Shown one piece after another: positions 50,507 through 60,800 of a stretch of 64,000 nucleotides of DNA. The stretch lies in contig NC_046676.1 in the NCBI RefSeq assembly GCF_003369915.1, positions 22,692,001 through 22,756,000 of the forward strand, read 5' to 3'. Made by a program: the position numbers and the translations under genes. Each line of letters opens with the position of its first letter. Position 1 is the first letter of the stretch. Source of the DNA: Drosophila miranda. Taxonomy: Eukaryota > Arthropoda > Insecta > Diptera > Drosophilidae. The notes under the pieces are model-generated. The model saw only the letters and a program-made list of their open reading frames with translations, searched no databases and had not been told where the DNA came from.

Positions 50507-52226
50507 TTAATAAGCCACCATGGAATTCTCAAAGAGTTGGGCCAAGTTCTCCTGGGTCTGGGCCCGAGGTGCTAATTTAGTGATCCGTTCCTGGGGCAGT
50601 GTTCCATCAACCAGATTTGGCACATCGCTGCTAGAGAACCCGAGTTCGCGGAGGCCATTTTCAATACCAGCGCGTTGCATGAAGCCTCGTACAGTGTCCG
50701 CCAAGAGGCGACCGGCATCTGCGGCCCTAACGCCGTCTACTTTGGCGCCAAGAAGTTTTGCAGCCTCCAGATGGCGATCAGGGCAAGCGGGCGCAGTGAA
50801 CTCAAAGACAGCCGGGGCACTTATCACAACGGAGAGCCCGTGCGGTATGAGGGCATGATCGGCCGTGTAGCCGGCGGGCTTGTAGTTCCTGACATTGCCC
50901 GAAATGGGGTAGGAGAGTCCGTGACAGAGATGCACTCCAGCGTTCCCAAAGCCCACGCCGGCCATTGTCGATGCCAGATGCATCTGGGAGCGAGCCTCCA
51001 AATTCCCCGGCTCGTATATGGCATCTATGAAGTTCTTGCGTATCGTCTCGAGGGCGAACCGTGCCCAAACGTCAGAGATGGGATTCCTCCCCTGATAGGT
51101 AGGTCGCAGACTGGGATCACTCGGCGCTGGTCCCCGCTCGCGGTAATCCACTGCGGTGAAGCTCTCCAAGGCATGGCAGAATACATCGAAGCCGGCAAAC
51201 GCCATTACCCGCTCGGGCTGCGACAGGGTGTGCAGGGGATCGATGATAGCTAAGGGCACAAAATGCGTGAGCAGCTTGAAAATTGGCGACTTGATCAATT
51301 GTTACCCAGAGTCGGCTTGAGGTATTTGCTGGAAATTCCAGTCTTGGCGTGCAACCGCTTATAGTCGAAGATGGCCACTCCAGTGGTTTCGGAACCAGTT
51401 CCCGAGGTTGTAGGCATGGCAATCAAAGGCTTCAACTTCACCGATATCTAAAGGGGAAACAGAGATCTTAGACATTCAATATGCAATACGTCATTCAACC
51501 TAGCAGACATCACCTCCTTTCCCTTGCCAATCGGACAATTGACATAGTCCAGAAACTCTGCTTCGCGATCACTGCTGAACAGATTGGCTGCCTTGGCCGT
51601 GTCAATGACGGAGCCGCCGCCAATGGCCAGAAATGCATCGAACTCGTTCTGTCGCGCATAATCCGCGGCATGCCACAGGCTGGCATCGGTTGGTTCCACG
51701 CGCGTCTCGTCGTACACCTCGTAGTTAATGCCATGACGGGCGAGGGAGTCCAAGGCCACCTTGACTGAAGGCAGCTTCGCTACATTCCTATCCGTGACCA
51801 GACAGACCTTCTTGGCCCCCAAATTTCGCAAATCTGCACCAACCTCAACACTCACACCGGGTCCAAAGCGCACCGTCGAGGCAGACATCTATCAAACATA
51901 GACGATTATTATTATTATGATTATTATTTTTTTCCTTGGACTTTGGCTGTCGGCTGATACATCTATAAACTATAGGCAGAACGAGAGCTTATCTCCTATC
52001 TGCGTAAAGGCCAAAGTCCAAAGCGGAGACTTGCCTCGAAGGCGTATTCCTTCTGTCCCGTCTGGACCCCAGTCGGCGCTGCTGATCCATAGTTATGTGA
52101 GTGGGCGGGGCACTTGCAGCTTAAGCGGAATAAAGGTTTTATTTCAGCAATTAGTCAAGGATACTATTCAGCTTACGAATTGGCCACGATAGTATTGATC
52201 AAGTTGAGGACATTTTTACGCGACAT
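50507..52226 (-). CDS. T3dh: Hydroxyacid-oxoacid transhydrogenase (type III iron alcohol dehydrogenase)
   Basis: On the - strand, exons 52226-52177, 52119-52035, 51888-51514, 51447-51306 and 51249-50507 join in frame to 464 residues. The enzyme, orthologous to human ADHFE1, transfers hydride from gamma-hydroxybutyrate to 2-oxoglutarate in mitochondria. Signature stretches are [55 protein letters not shown] and ALIPHGLSV; the Asp and His residues in the last three are the usual metal ligands. The first two exons are too short for ordinary ORF finding but encode a basic leader ([17 protein letters not shown]) and [11 protein letters not shown], which resembles the ADHFE1 N-terminus. The ATG at 51888 is therefore internal. 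The second intron uses a GC donor (GAG|GCAAGT at 52034). The other introns are 56-66 nt. The gene is divergent from the small gene at 52484. Confidence 0.93.
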
Positions 52227-52392
52227 CTCAGGCTCAGTTCTGTATTTTAAGAATTGGCAGAATTTTCGAAGACCAGCGCGAATATTTTAAAATGGAAGAG
52301 GTACAGCTCAAAAGTAATCACAGATCGAATAGAATTTTAGCGAACCATAAAATGTTTACAAAAATACGATCAGCTGAGCCCTGATAAGAGCC

Positions 52393-52417
52393 TATCGATA
52401 GTGGACGCATATCGATA
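52393..52417. promoter_or_regulatory. Paired DRE / BEAF-type elements in a divergent promoter
   Basis: TATCGATA occurs perfectly at 52393-52400 and 52410-52417, with another ATCGAT at 52432-52437. This octamer is the DNA replication-related element bound by DREF, and its CGATA core is also bound by the boundary factor BEAF-32, often in pairs. The pair lies 167 bases from the T3dh start and 67 bases from the start of the small + strand gene. It therefore probably drives one or both and may act as a local boundary. Confidence 0.7.
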
Positions 52418-52483
52418 GCTTGATTATTGTGCGATCGATGCTTAACCGTTTTTTCTTCTTTTGCAGATTTAAAACCAAACAAA

Positions 52484-52699
52484 ATGTGCGACTACCAACG
52501 CGAATACTCCTTTGTTCTGGACGACAGCGCCTTTGAAGCCGATGTCTCGATGGCGAGTTTTGACAATGGTTTTGAGAACATGTGGGTGCAAGTCGCCGAG
52601 GAGCTGCGACGCGAGAGGGAAATGAACGAGCTGGACCAACTTTTCCAACAAAAGTTGAGTTTGAGTCCGCAAGCCCATGGAGATCAATGGATGTTTTAA
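52484..52699 (+). CDS. Small acidic protein, 71 residues, unrecognised
   Basis: The ATG at 52484 sits in a good fly start context (CAAACAAAATG), 18 bases after an excellent 3' splice site (TTTTTTCTTCTTTTGCAG ending at 52466), so the 5' UTR is probably spliced. The product starts MCDYQREYSFVLDD and has an acidic N-terminal half and a predicted amphipathic helix (VAEELRREREMNELDQLF). It has no signal peptide or membrane span. I do not recognise the family. Its final codons overlap a second open frame (52687-52812). The upstream exon is not fixed: it could lie near 50.43-50.49 kb, which would nest T3dh in its intron. The short length leaves some doubt. Confidence 0.6.
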   Translation: MCDYQREYSFVLDDSAFEADVSMASFDNGFENMWVQVAEELRREREMNELDQLFQQKLSLSPQAHGDQWMF

Positions 52700-52812
52700 A
52701 AGATATCCCAGATGCCGACGATTGTGATATTTTTTATAAGCTTACCCAGATCATTTACCAGAAAAATGACCTTCGCTGGGGCATTTTCGATAAATGCCCG
52801 GAGCATTTGTAG
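52687..52812 (+). CDS. Overlapping second small ORF, 41 residues
   Basis: This frame begins at an ATG 8 bases before the stop of the 71-residue ORF, in the -1 frame, and encodes MDVLKDIPDADD and on to DKCPEHL. The composition (Asp, Ile, Tyr, Trp, Cys) looks protein-like and not random. It could be translated by termination-reinitiation, be joined to the first ORF by a frameshift, or be untranslated 3' UTR. No domain is recognised. A frameshift mutation or assembly error at about 52.69 kb is an equally simple explanation. Confidence 0.3.
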   Translation: MDVLKDIPDADDCDIFYKLTQIIYQKNDLRWGIFDKCPEHL

Positions 52813-53420
52813 TCCATTGCAGTCCATTATAGGTTTTTGTATACCGCGTTCTTTATACCGCGTTCTTTGAAGTTTAAATTTTCGTTACCGCGCAACTTTT
52901 TGTAAATTGTATTCATTTGTTAAATATTACGCGTTTTTTTTTTTGTTAATTTATCAACAAATCGATTTATACCGAACCTGTGTTGGTCTTATATGGCCGC
53001 TCACTGTAGCAATCTGAAACAAGGCAATGTTTTGCTATCGATTCACATTTTTTTTTATATTTGTAAAAGCTGGAAGGAAGTATCGATCCTTACCCAACAT
53101 GATTTGATAACGTTTTGAAATGCCAACCTATCATAAAAAACTGTTTTCCACTATAATTAGTTAGCTTTTGAATTGCTAGAAATCCCACACAGAGATCTGA
53201 TTGAAATTAGCTTGGAATGGGAAAAGTGACATCGCCAATTGTTCGATGCTGTTGTAAGTGAAGCCAATTACCTAAACGGGTGTCCGCCCGTTTTCAGCGC
53301 TAGATTTACAACTCAATTTGGATGGATATCTCGCATGATCTGCGAACATAAACAACGGGCAAAGGTAAACGATGTTGACGGCTGTTCCCTTCATTAACAT
53401 TCGGCGGCCATCACCGCCAT
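52813..53420. other. Gap with CGAT-rich elements and small repeats
   Basis: No ORF of note. A 14-bp tandem duplication (ATACCGCGTTCTTT at 52841-52854 and 52855-52868) lies just past the small ORF. Further ATCGAT elements occur near 52963, 53037 and 53083. A hairpin AAACGGG-TGTCCG-CCCGTTT lies at 53274-53293. The first part is probably 3' UTR of the small gene and the rest upstream DNA of the peptide gene. Confidence 0.45.
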
Positions 53421-53422
53421 TC

Positions 53423-53455
53423 CATAAAACGCCTGATCCACAGCCGGACAGTTAG
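53423..53455 (+). promoter_or_regulatory. TATA box and start region of the small peptide gene
   Basis: CATAAAA at 53423-53429 is followed about 25 bases later by ACAGTTAG, which resembles an initiator. Spacing is right for a TATA promoter and gives a leader of about 45 bases before the ATG at 53495. Strong TATA promoters in flies usually mark inducible or tissue-specific genes. Confidence 0.5.
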
Positions 53456-53494
53456 CAGTTTGCAACCAAGAGTGGAGGATAGAGCATAGTCAAG

Positions 53495-53659
53495 ATGAAG
53501 TGGTTTAGTTTGTTCCTTGTGTTTGGCGTCTTGGCTTTGATTGGGAGCCTGGGCACGCTGACTGCCGCGGAGCCAGTTCCAGCTCCCGAGCCAAAGGGTC
53601 GTCCGCATACCACACGACGCCCGCGAAACGATAACGACAACGACAACGATCGACGCTAG
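53495..53659 (+). CDS. Small secreted Pro/Arg/Asn-Asp-rich peptide, 54 residues
   Basis: A single short exon encodes a clear signal peptide (MKWFSLFLVFGVLALIG and on, cleavage expected near TAA-EP, residues 24-25). The mature part is about 30 residues, Pro- and Arg-rich (EPVPAPEPKGRPHTTRRPR), and ends in an Asn-Asp repeat NDNDNDNDRR. There is no Cys, so no disulfide-stabilised fold is expected. The gene has its own TATA box and a polyA signal at 53834. This layout is typical of fly secreted immune, seminal or epithelial peptides, but I do not recognise the family and assign no function. Its 3' end nearly touches the convergent liprin gene. Confidence 0.7.
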   Translation: MKWFSLFLVFGVLALIGSLGTLTAAEPVPAPEPKGRPHTTRRPRNDNDNDNDRR

Positions 53660-53833
53660 CAACCCGATCAGGAGGAGCTTCGGAAGGATTCCCATTACCA
53701 TACCAGGAGATGCACCGAAATACAGAAGATACAGAGAGCACATCAACTTTTGGTGAAGGTCAAATGTTTTGGAGTTGAGCAAATGCAATTTGTTGAGGTT
53801 CTGCTCGTGTAGCGGGCCGGACTTCCTCTACAC

Positions 53834-53839
53834 AATAAA
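53834..53839 (+). terminator. PolyA signal of the small peptide gene
   Basis: AATAAA lies 175 bases after the peptide stop codon on the + strand and is the only such signal before the convergent liprin 3' end. Confidence 0.65.
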
Positions 53840-53892
53840 GAATGCAAATCGAAAAAAGACAGATCCATTTACAACAGAGTTTTGATCATTGG

Positions 53893-53898
53893 TTTATT
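53893..53898 (-). terminator. PolyA signal of the liprin gene
   Basis: TTTATT on the + strand reads AATAAA on the - strand, about 980 bases past the liprin stop codon. It would place the liprin 3' end within a few tens of bases of the convergent peptide gene. Confidence 0.55.
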
Positions 53899-54875
53899 CG
53901 ATAGTTTCTTTGTCATAGTACTAGAGTTAAATTGGTCTGCTTATTAATACCGTTCTCTTTCTGGGATATTTCAATATCTGATAGCTTGGGCTGTGTAGCA
54001 GGCTGACATTACTTTCTTTGGTGGTGCGAGGGTATGGGGAGTGGAGTGCGTTTGCATTGTATTTGATTTAGTTTCTGTACGTTACTTGTATTTGATCATT
54101 ATCATGCAATATTAAAGGATACTTATTCCTCAGTATCAGTTTTGTATTTTGCAGCTTATCAAATTTATTTCAATAGTTTCCATTTTCATTTGCTTAGCTA
54201 CGATAGGTTCGGTTACAAAATAATTTCAATTTATCTAAATTGTAATTACATCCATCGCATGCATCAGATACGAGTCTGCTTCTGTGGCTGCTCATTTCCA
54301 GTCGCCAGAGCACTCCGCAAGGTGAAGGTGGGGCAGTGCTCCAGCGCAGGATTACATTTGTAGATCAATTTAAAGCTAGCTTTACAGTTACAATTACCAT
54401 TAGATTAGAGTTATACACGAATAATTATAATTAAACTATCCAAGTTTATTTGGGTTGTTTAGTGGGGCGTGTTGGCGTGGATTCGCTTTCGAGAGGGATT
54501 GATCTTAGCCTACATTATCTCTAGTGAGTATATGTATGTATATGGAATCATATTTAGCATATACTCGTAGTTCGTAGCTCTAGCTGATTTGATCAAATGC
54601 TTACTCGTTTATTTGTATCTTGACATAGGTATATATGTATCTTTAATTGTTGATTCTTGTATGCTTGTATCCTTAAGGTGGGTCTGACACTTGACTTTAA
54701 TACAATAGAATTCGCGTTTTTGGTTTTCTTTGGAATCTAAGCTCGAATCCAGAATGGAAAGGGACACTACATAAACTGGGGATGAACAGGTAAAAAGGGA
54801 CTATTAAGGGAATGGGAATACAGCTGAGTATCTTTGGTTGTTGCTGTCTAGCTAGCTCTGATTCGGCTCCCATTC
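53899..54875 (-). other. 3' UTR of the liprin gene
   Basis: AT-rich non-coding sequence lies between the liprin stop at 54876 and its probable polyA signal. Many short TATGTATG and GTATG motifs are present, but no gene. Confidence 0.5.
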
Positions 54876-57800
54876 TCATTCGGGCGACTCCGAGGAACCT
54901 GATATGCCGCCCAGACTACACGCCCCCACACTGCCCGCACTGGTCGATGCTCCGATGTCACTGATGCTTTTCACGCGTCGTCGACTCTGCTCGTAGAGTA
55001 GCTGTGCATCCACTCCGCTCCCATCCAGCACGCTGCCAGTGGGCGGCGCACTCACGCGGTGGCCCGGCGGCGGACCATGACTGTAGTTACTGCTGGTGCT
55101 ACCTGCCAAGGGAATCGGCGGTGGAGCTGTGGTTGGAGGCGGCAGAAAGTGATGATAGTGCTGCTGTTGCTGCTGCTGCTGATGATGATGCTGTTGCTGA
55201 TGATGGAGCGAGCCTATGGTAGCGTATATTCCTCCGCCGCCCTCGCTGCTGCTGTACGAAGGCGTTGGGGAGGTGGAGTTGCCGAAGGAGCTGCGATCGC
55301 CGGCGCGATGGGGTTTAGTATTGAACCGAAAGGCTTTGGAAAGAGAGCTCTGCAAAAGAAGTAGCAAAGATTCGAATATTGTTACATAAAGGTGTGTGAT
55401 CAGAGCTCACCTGAGATCCTTTCCATGCCGAAATCTGAGGGTAACCAGAAATGAAAGAGAGACAAATTTTGGGTTCGGATTAATAAGGTACAGTACGAAT
55501 ATATACTTCTCCCGTCTGGATATTCAAATGGATTGAAGAGAAAAAAATTACAGAATCATTTTGAAATGTCGTGAAACTTTTGTTGTTGCAGGATGTCTAA
55601 ATTTTGAATTGTTTTGTTCGAATTTACATATGTATGCTGAAATTTTATCCAATATTATTGAAGTGTATTTATTGTTGTATCTGTAGATTGTCTTGATGGT
55701 TATCTGAATTATTTGCAACAACATGAACATGCTTATATCATGGGAGTAATCGATAAGAGGGATATCCTTAACATAGGTCATACTTATCTGTCGTCGGGTG
55801 TTAGCTGGGACTACGTACACGTATGTATGTACATACTATATGTAAGAAAACAATCATTGATATGGAGTATATACGTATTGTGGTGTGAAAGATCTGAGTG
55901 GCACCTCTAGTGGGTGGAATATTATAGGAGACTAGTAGTAGTAGTAGTAGTAGTTAGACACAGAGAGACAACAAAAGCTTCACGTCAAGTCAGGCTTCAA
56001 TACGGGAAAGATGTCAATATAATATCAGTTATGGCTAAGCTTATACTAGTAGAGTGACTTATGTGGAGGACTTACCCTGAGGCTGCCGCTCGAGCGGCGG
56101 TCTGCTGTGGCATAGTGCTGCAGTCCGCCGGGTCCAGTCAGGGGCACTACGCCGCAACCTGAACGGATGCCTTGACCCAGAGTCGCTCTACACAACAAAC
56201 ATGGCAATGTCGATATCCGATTTTTGCATAGGTTCGTATATATGCATGTATATGTGTGTGTGGGTGTTTGGATATGTGTGGGTGTTGATTGGATTTGTGC
56301 AATGTTTTCGTTATAGGCAGGCAGGCGGCACAATGGAGATAGTACACAGACAGCAGAGAACGGAACGCAGGAGAGTACGGGCGGGCGGGCGGGCAGGCAC
56401 AGATACAGATACGGAGATACACAGATACAGTGAAATAGAGATACAGAGGCAGGCGGGCAGGCAGGCAGGCACACACACACACGCATATAGAGAGAGAGAG
56501 GTGGTTGGTTGGTTGTAGTATGTAGTATGTAGTTGTTGTTGTTGTTGTTGTTGTTGTCGTGTTATTGTGGTAGTAATTGTGTTATACAATCAAGCAGAGA
56601 CATCAACAACAACAAGCCGTTGATTCGATTACAGTTTCGAAATGGAAGTTGGAAAGTTACGGAGGAAAAGCAGGAGATGGATAAAAATATAGGAAAGATG
56701 AAAAAAAAAACGGTACAAAGACAAGAATCGGTTAATCAATATTGAGAGATACATAGATGTATTTGTTTGTTGCTGTATTCGTATTTCGTTTAAATTTTTC
56801 AGCAGAAATAACTACTTATAGCGCAAATAACAGGAAACAACAAACAATAGAGAAAGATCTATTGGTGAGAGAAAGAGCCCCCGAAAAGAAAGTCCAAATG
56901 GCAAAATTGCAAAATGGCAAACAGAAATCAAGAGAGACACCAAACCAGACAAACCAAGACAGCAGCCAAGTTACGATGTTGAGTGGGTTTTTGTTTGTCT
57001 TTTAAAGCCTTACTTAGCCTTCCAATCGCACTTTGAGTGGAGTGGAGTGGAGTATGTATTGTACGAGCAGTAGTATGTAGTACTTGTATTAAGATGACAA
57101 CGATTAGACTAGTTCAAGCTACGTAAAACATTGATAACACATACATAAGATTGGTTTCGAGTTTGCTGTTTTGAGTATGTTGCCGTTTTCGTATGTGTGT
57201 GGGTGTTGGATTGGGTATGTGTGTGTGAGAGAGAGAGCTACTTAGTAAGCAATTTTTACTTACAATTGACATTGTATGTATGTACTTCGAAATAGCGCAA
57301 CCGAAATGAAGACTTCTTAAATAAAATTAACTTATTTGAGACTCGGACTGCGGTCGCTGCGATCCAACCAAATAAACTATTCTCTGAGCTCTGATATTTT
57401 TTGCAGTACCGCAGTACAAACTCGCTAAAACGCACCAAAATGTGCAACACACCAACACAGTTTGACTACTACAGTTTTAGCCACGAAATTCTTGTATGTG
57501 TATGTGTTTAATGTTTATGTGTATGTATGTGGTTTGGTCTCGAAAGTACAAATTTGTGCGTTGACCAACATCTTCGATGCTGTATCACAGAGGACAACAA
57601 CTCTGTCCGGGCTAGTGGCGAAGGTGAAAGGGTAGATCGTGTCGAAATGAGTGTGTCCTTAAATCCTTAATTACGCTGAACACTGAAGCAAAGCCTTAAC
57701 CCTACCTACTATATGTGTAGTATGTATTTTTACTACTTTTATCGTGGACATTAAATGCTTGAGTCGACTTGGCAAATAATCCTAAACAAATGCATCCATA

Positions 57801-60800
57801 AGCTCCTCCTCCGAGGGAGTTCTGTAAGTGTTAATATCCAATATCGAATGTGCGCAAAGCGAAGCACTTACTAAACTATGAATACTATACGATACGGATA
57901 CGGATACTAATATGTAGTACTAATCGGAGTGTGAATATCTCTTCCATCTGTGAGTCTATCAACTATCTATACGTAATGACGATATGGTTAGCGCTGTGCT
58001 CCAATTATTGTTCTCTCCCTATAGCTATTATCATTATAACCACCATCATCAGCTTGGCTAAACAGTTCAATTTTGAATCCCATTTGATTTTGTATGTAAT
58101 AATTTTGTATCATTCTGTTGTTTCGCGTGGGGGTTTAATGGCCCTGCAATTTGGCCAATTGACGGGAGCTTTCCATTTGAAACTCTTCCATTTGACAGTA
58201 AATTAAGTATCTGCATTGCGGATATAAGAAATGCATATACATACATATGTACATATATGTATATACGTTGAACGACGTATTGATGGGAAAAGAAAAGAGA
58301 GAGAAACATGGCCACAGAAGGGCCGCCATTAGTGCGATTCGCTTATTGGGACATACAATATATTTTTTTCTTTGTTTTAAAAATTGGTTGTCTAAGACAC
58401 GTTTACATGATCAACAAAGAAACAAAGTACAACTATTTTTCAGATACAGACTATGGACTATAAGATAATTATGCACGAGAGACAGATAGATATGACAGAT
58501 ATGAGAAATCGCATGAGATGTGGAAGACATCGATATTTCTTCAGAAGATGTGGAAGAACATGGACGTGGATGATTAGCACATAAGAAGCAGCTATAAACC
58601 GATTATCGAAGCATTTTACGGAATGCCAGATGGAAATGAGTGAATGTGAGTGAATATGTTTGATAATGATAATGATAAAGATGATTACTCAGGCTCATCA
58701 AAGAAAACACAGATTTCGTGGTATGGCGCTTTACATATTACTGATATGGTATGATATGGTATGATATGATATGATATGATATGTATGATAAGTAAAGTGC
58801 AAAAATGATTGCGTAACAAAACACACAAACTCACAGAACGAAATAAACCATAACAGAAACTGGAACTTTAGCTGGAAGGTTATGCAAACTCTCTTATATT
58901 AGAGTGAGCCGGGGTGGGGGTGGGGGTGGGGGTTGGTGTTGGTAATATAAAACGGCACAAAACAAAACTCAATCAAAGCAGAGAATACTCTAATCAAATT
59001 GCTGTAAGTATTACGCTACTACTTATGGATGGATCACTTTCACTTGTCAAGACCGAAGGATTACACAAAGGACCCACACGCACACACAGATACACATCGC
59101 ACACACACACAAACACACACATTTTAAATAACTGAATGGGGGGCGGTCCGAACTCACCTTGCTGGCAAAATGAGGGCATCGAATTCCGTGTTCAGATGTC
59201 GTCGTATTATGTTCTTGGATGGGGGAATGCCCAGAGCCGTGGCCATAGTATCGCCCGAGAAGGATGGCTCCAGCACGACGAGTCCGCCGTGAACGCCGCT
59301 ATCTGCCGGGGGATGGAGCCATAATTGGTTAAATGAATGGCATAACAATCGACAGGCAATCAATACACTCACCCTTCAGGTTATCGGCGTACTCGCCCAG
59401 GTCGATGGATCGAACCCAACGTATGAAGCGCTGATTTGTCCAAACAATGGGGTCCGTGTCCACCGTCTCGGATTGCACGCGCCTCATGGCCAGCGTCTGG
59501 CGGTCGTACTTCACGATGCGCAACACGTGAATGCCTGACAAACAGGGGAAGGCAACAGATTAAAAGTGGGGTCAAGGTTCAGTCTGGTCTTATATTGCGT
59601 ACCATGCACAATGCTGGCCTGATGGAACTTTCGGGTCACGCCCAGAAACTTCTCCAGCTCCTTCTTGGACAGCGTGTCCAGCATGCGAGCATCGACGAGG
59701 GACTGCAGAAACGGCTCCGCGTACTGCGGCAATCCAATGTCCGGCAGCCATTCGGAGGCCACCCAGGTGTGGCCCAGTTGGGTGATGAGTGGATACCGCA
59801 CTAGTTCCGGTCGTCGCTGCTCCTCGATGGCCAGACGCAGCTTCTTGCGGTGCATGGGATGGGCCAGGCCAAGACCGGCCTCAAGCTCGATGTCGTTCAG
59901 CTCCAGCAAAACCTTCCCGCTCTTCACGTTCTCAGCACAGCGGCCACTATATTGGGGCATGCCCAGGGCCACCTCCAACCAGGCCAGCACCTGGGTGGCC
60001 CGCCAGCGCTCCATAGGCAACTGAGAAGCCTCGCGCAGCAGCCGTATCTTGTCGGCATAGCCCTCCTCAGAAAGCGGATTCCACGAGTAGTCGGTGTCTG
60101 AATGAGAATTTTTCGTAAATCATTAATATAGCCGCTCCCTCAATGCAGGACGACTGAACGACTCACATTCAGTCACTCCATCGGCGGACAGGGCCTTGTT
60201 CTTGTTGCGGGATCGAGCAAACACACGCGATATGCTGCCCCAGGTTCCCCCACGACCGTTGCGTGCTCCCAACGGTCCACTCTTTGTGGCACAGGCAAAT
60301 TTCCGGGTTATGGCTCCAGCCCCTCCTGGGCCATCGGGGTCCACCGGCGAGCCCAGCTGCTCCACGGATCTGTTCGTGTTGGTTGGATAAATGCGATTCG
60401 ATTAGTTTCTACTCGAAATGAGATTCTGGCCAGGAAACATGTACCTGGAGTAGGCAGCCGAGTTCAAGGGCGACAATGTGGGGCTTCGTTCTTTGGGCGT
60501 TCCAACTGAAAGCGAAGCAAAAACACATATAAACTCAGACTTCACACATGGTATGACTCCCACTCACATTGATACATGTTCTGGCTGGAGACGAGAGAAA
60601 TGCTGTCGGGATCCACGGTGATGCACGGTCCATTGTCGCAGGTGCCATCGCTGAAGTTCAACTCTCCGCCAGTGCTTTCCCGGTCGCTGCTGTTCCGCAG
60701 ACCCGAGTCATTCGAGCACGAGTTTCGATCGCCTGCTGTTGCCCCGGATCCGCCGCTCAGGCTGCCACTGAATGCCGACAGGGAGTTGCCGCGGCCACTG

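Larger units (their letters stand above)
56188..59157 (-). other. Large liprin intron
   Basis: A 3-kb intron separates the end of SAM3 from the C-terminal exons. It contains simple repeats, (GTT)n at 56532-56557, GATAT/GGTAT units at 58744-58790 and GGGGGT units at 58911-58932, but no supported gene on either strand. Confidence 0.65.

Noticed and set aside
58911..58932. G-quadruplex as a functional element
   Set aside because: The G-rich hexamer run is simple sequence deep in an intron; nothing in the context indicates function.
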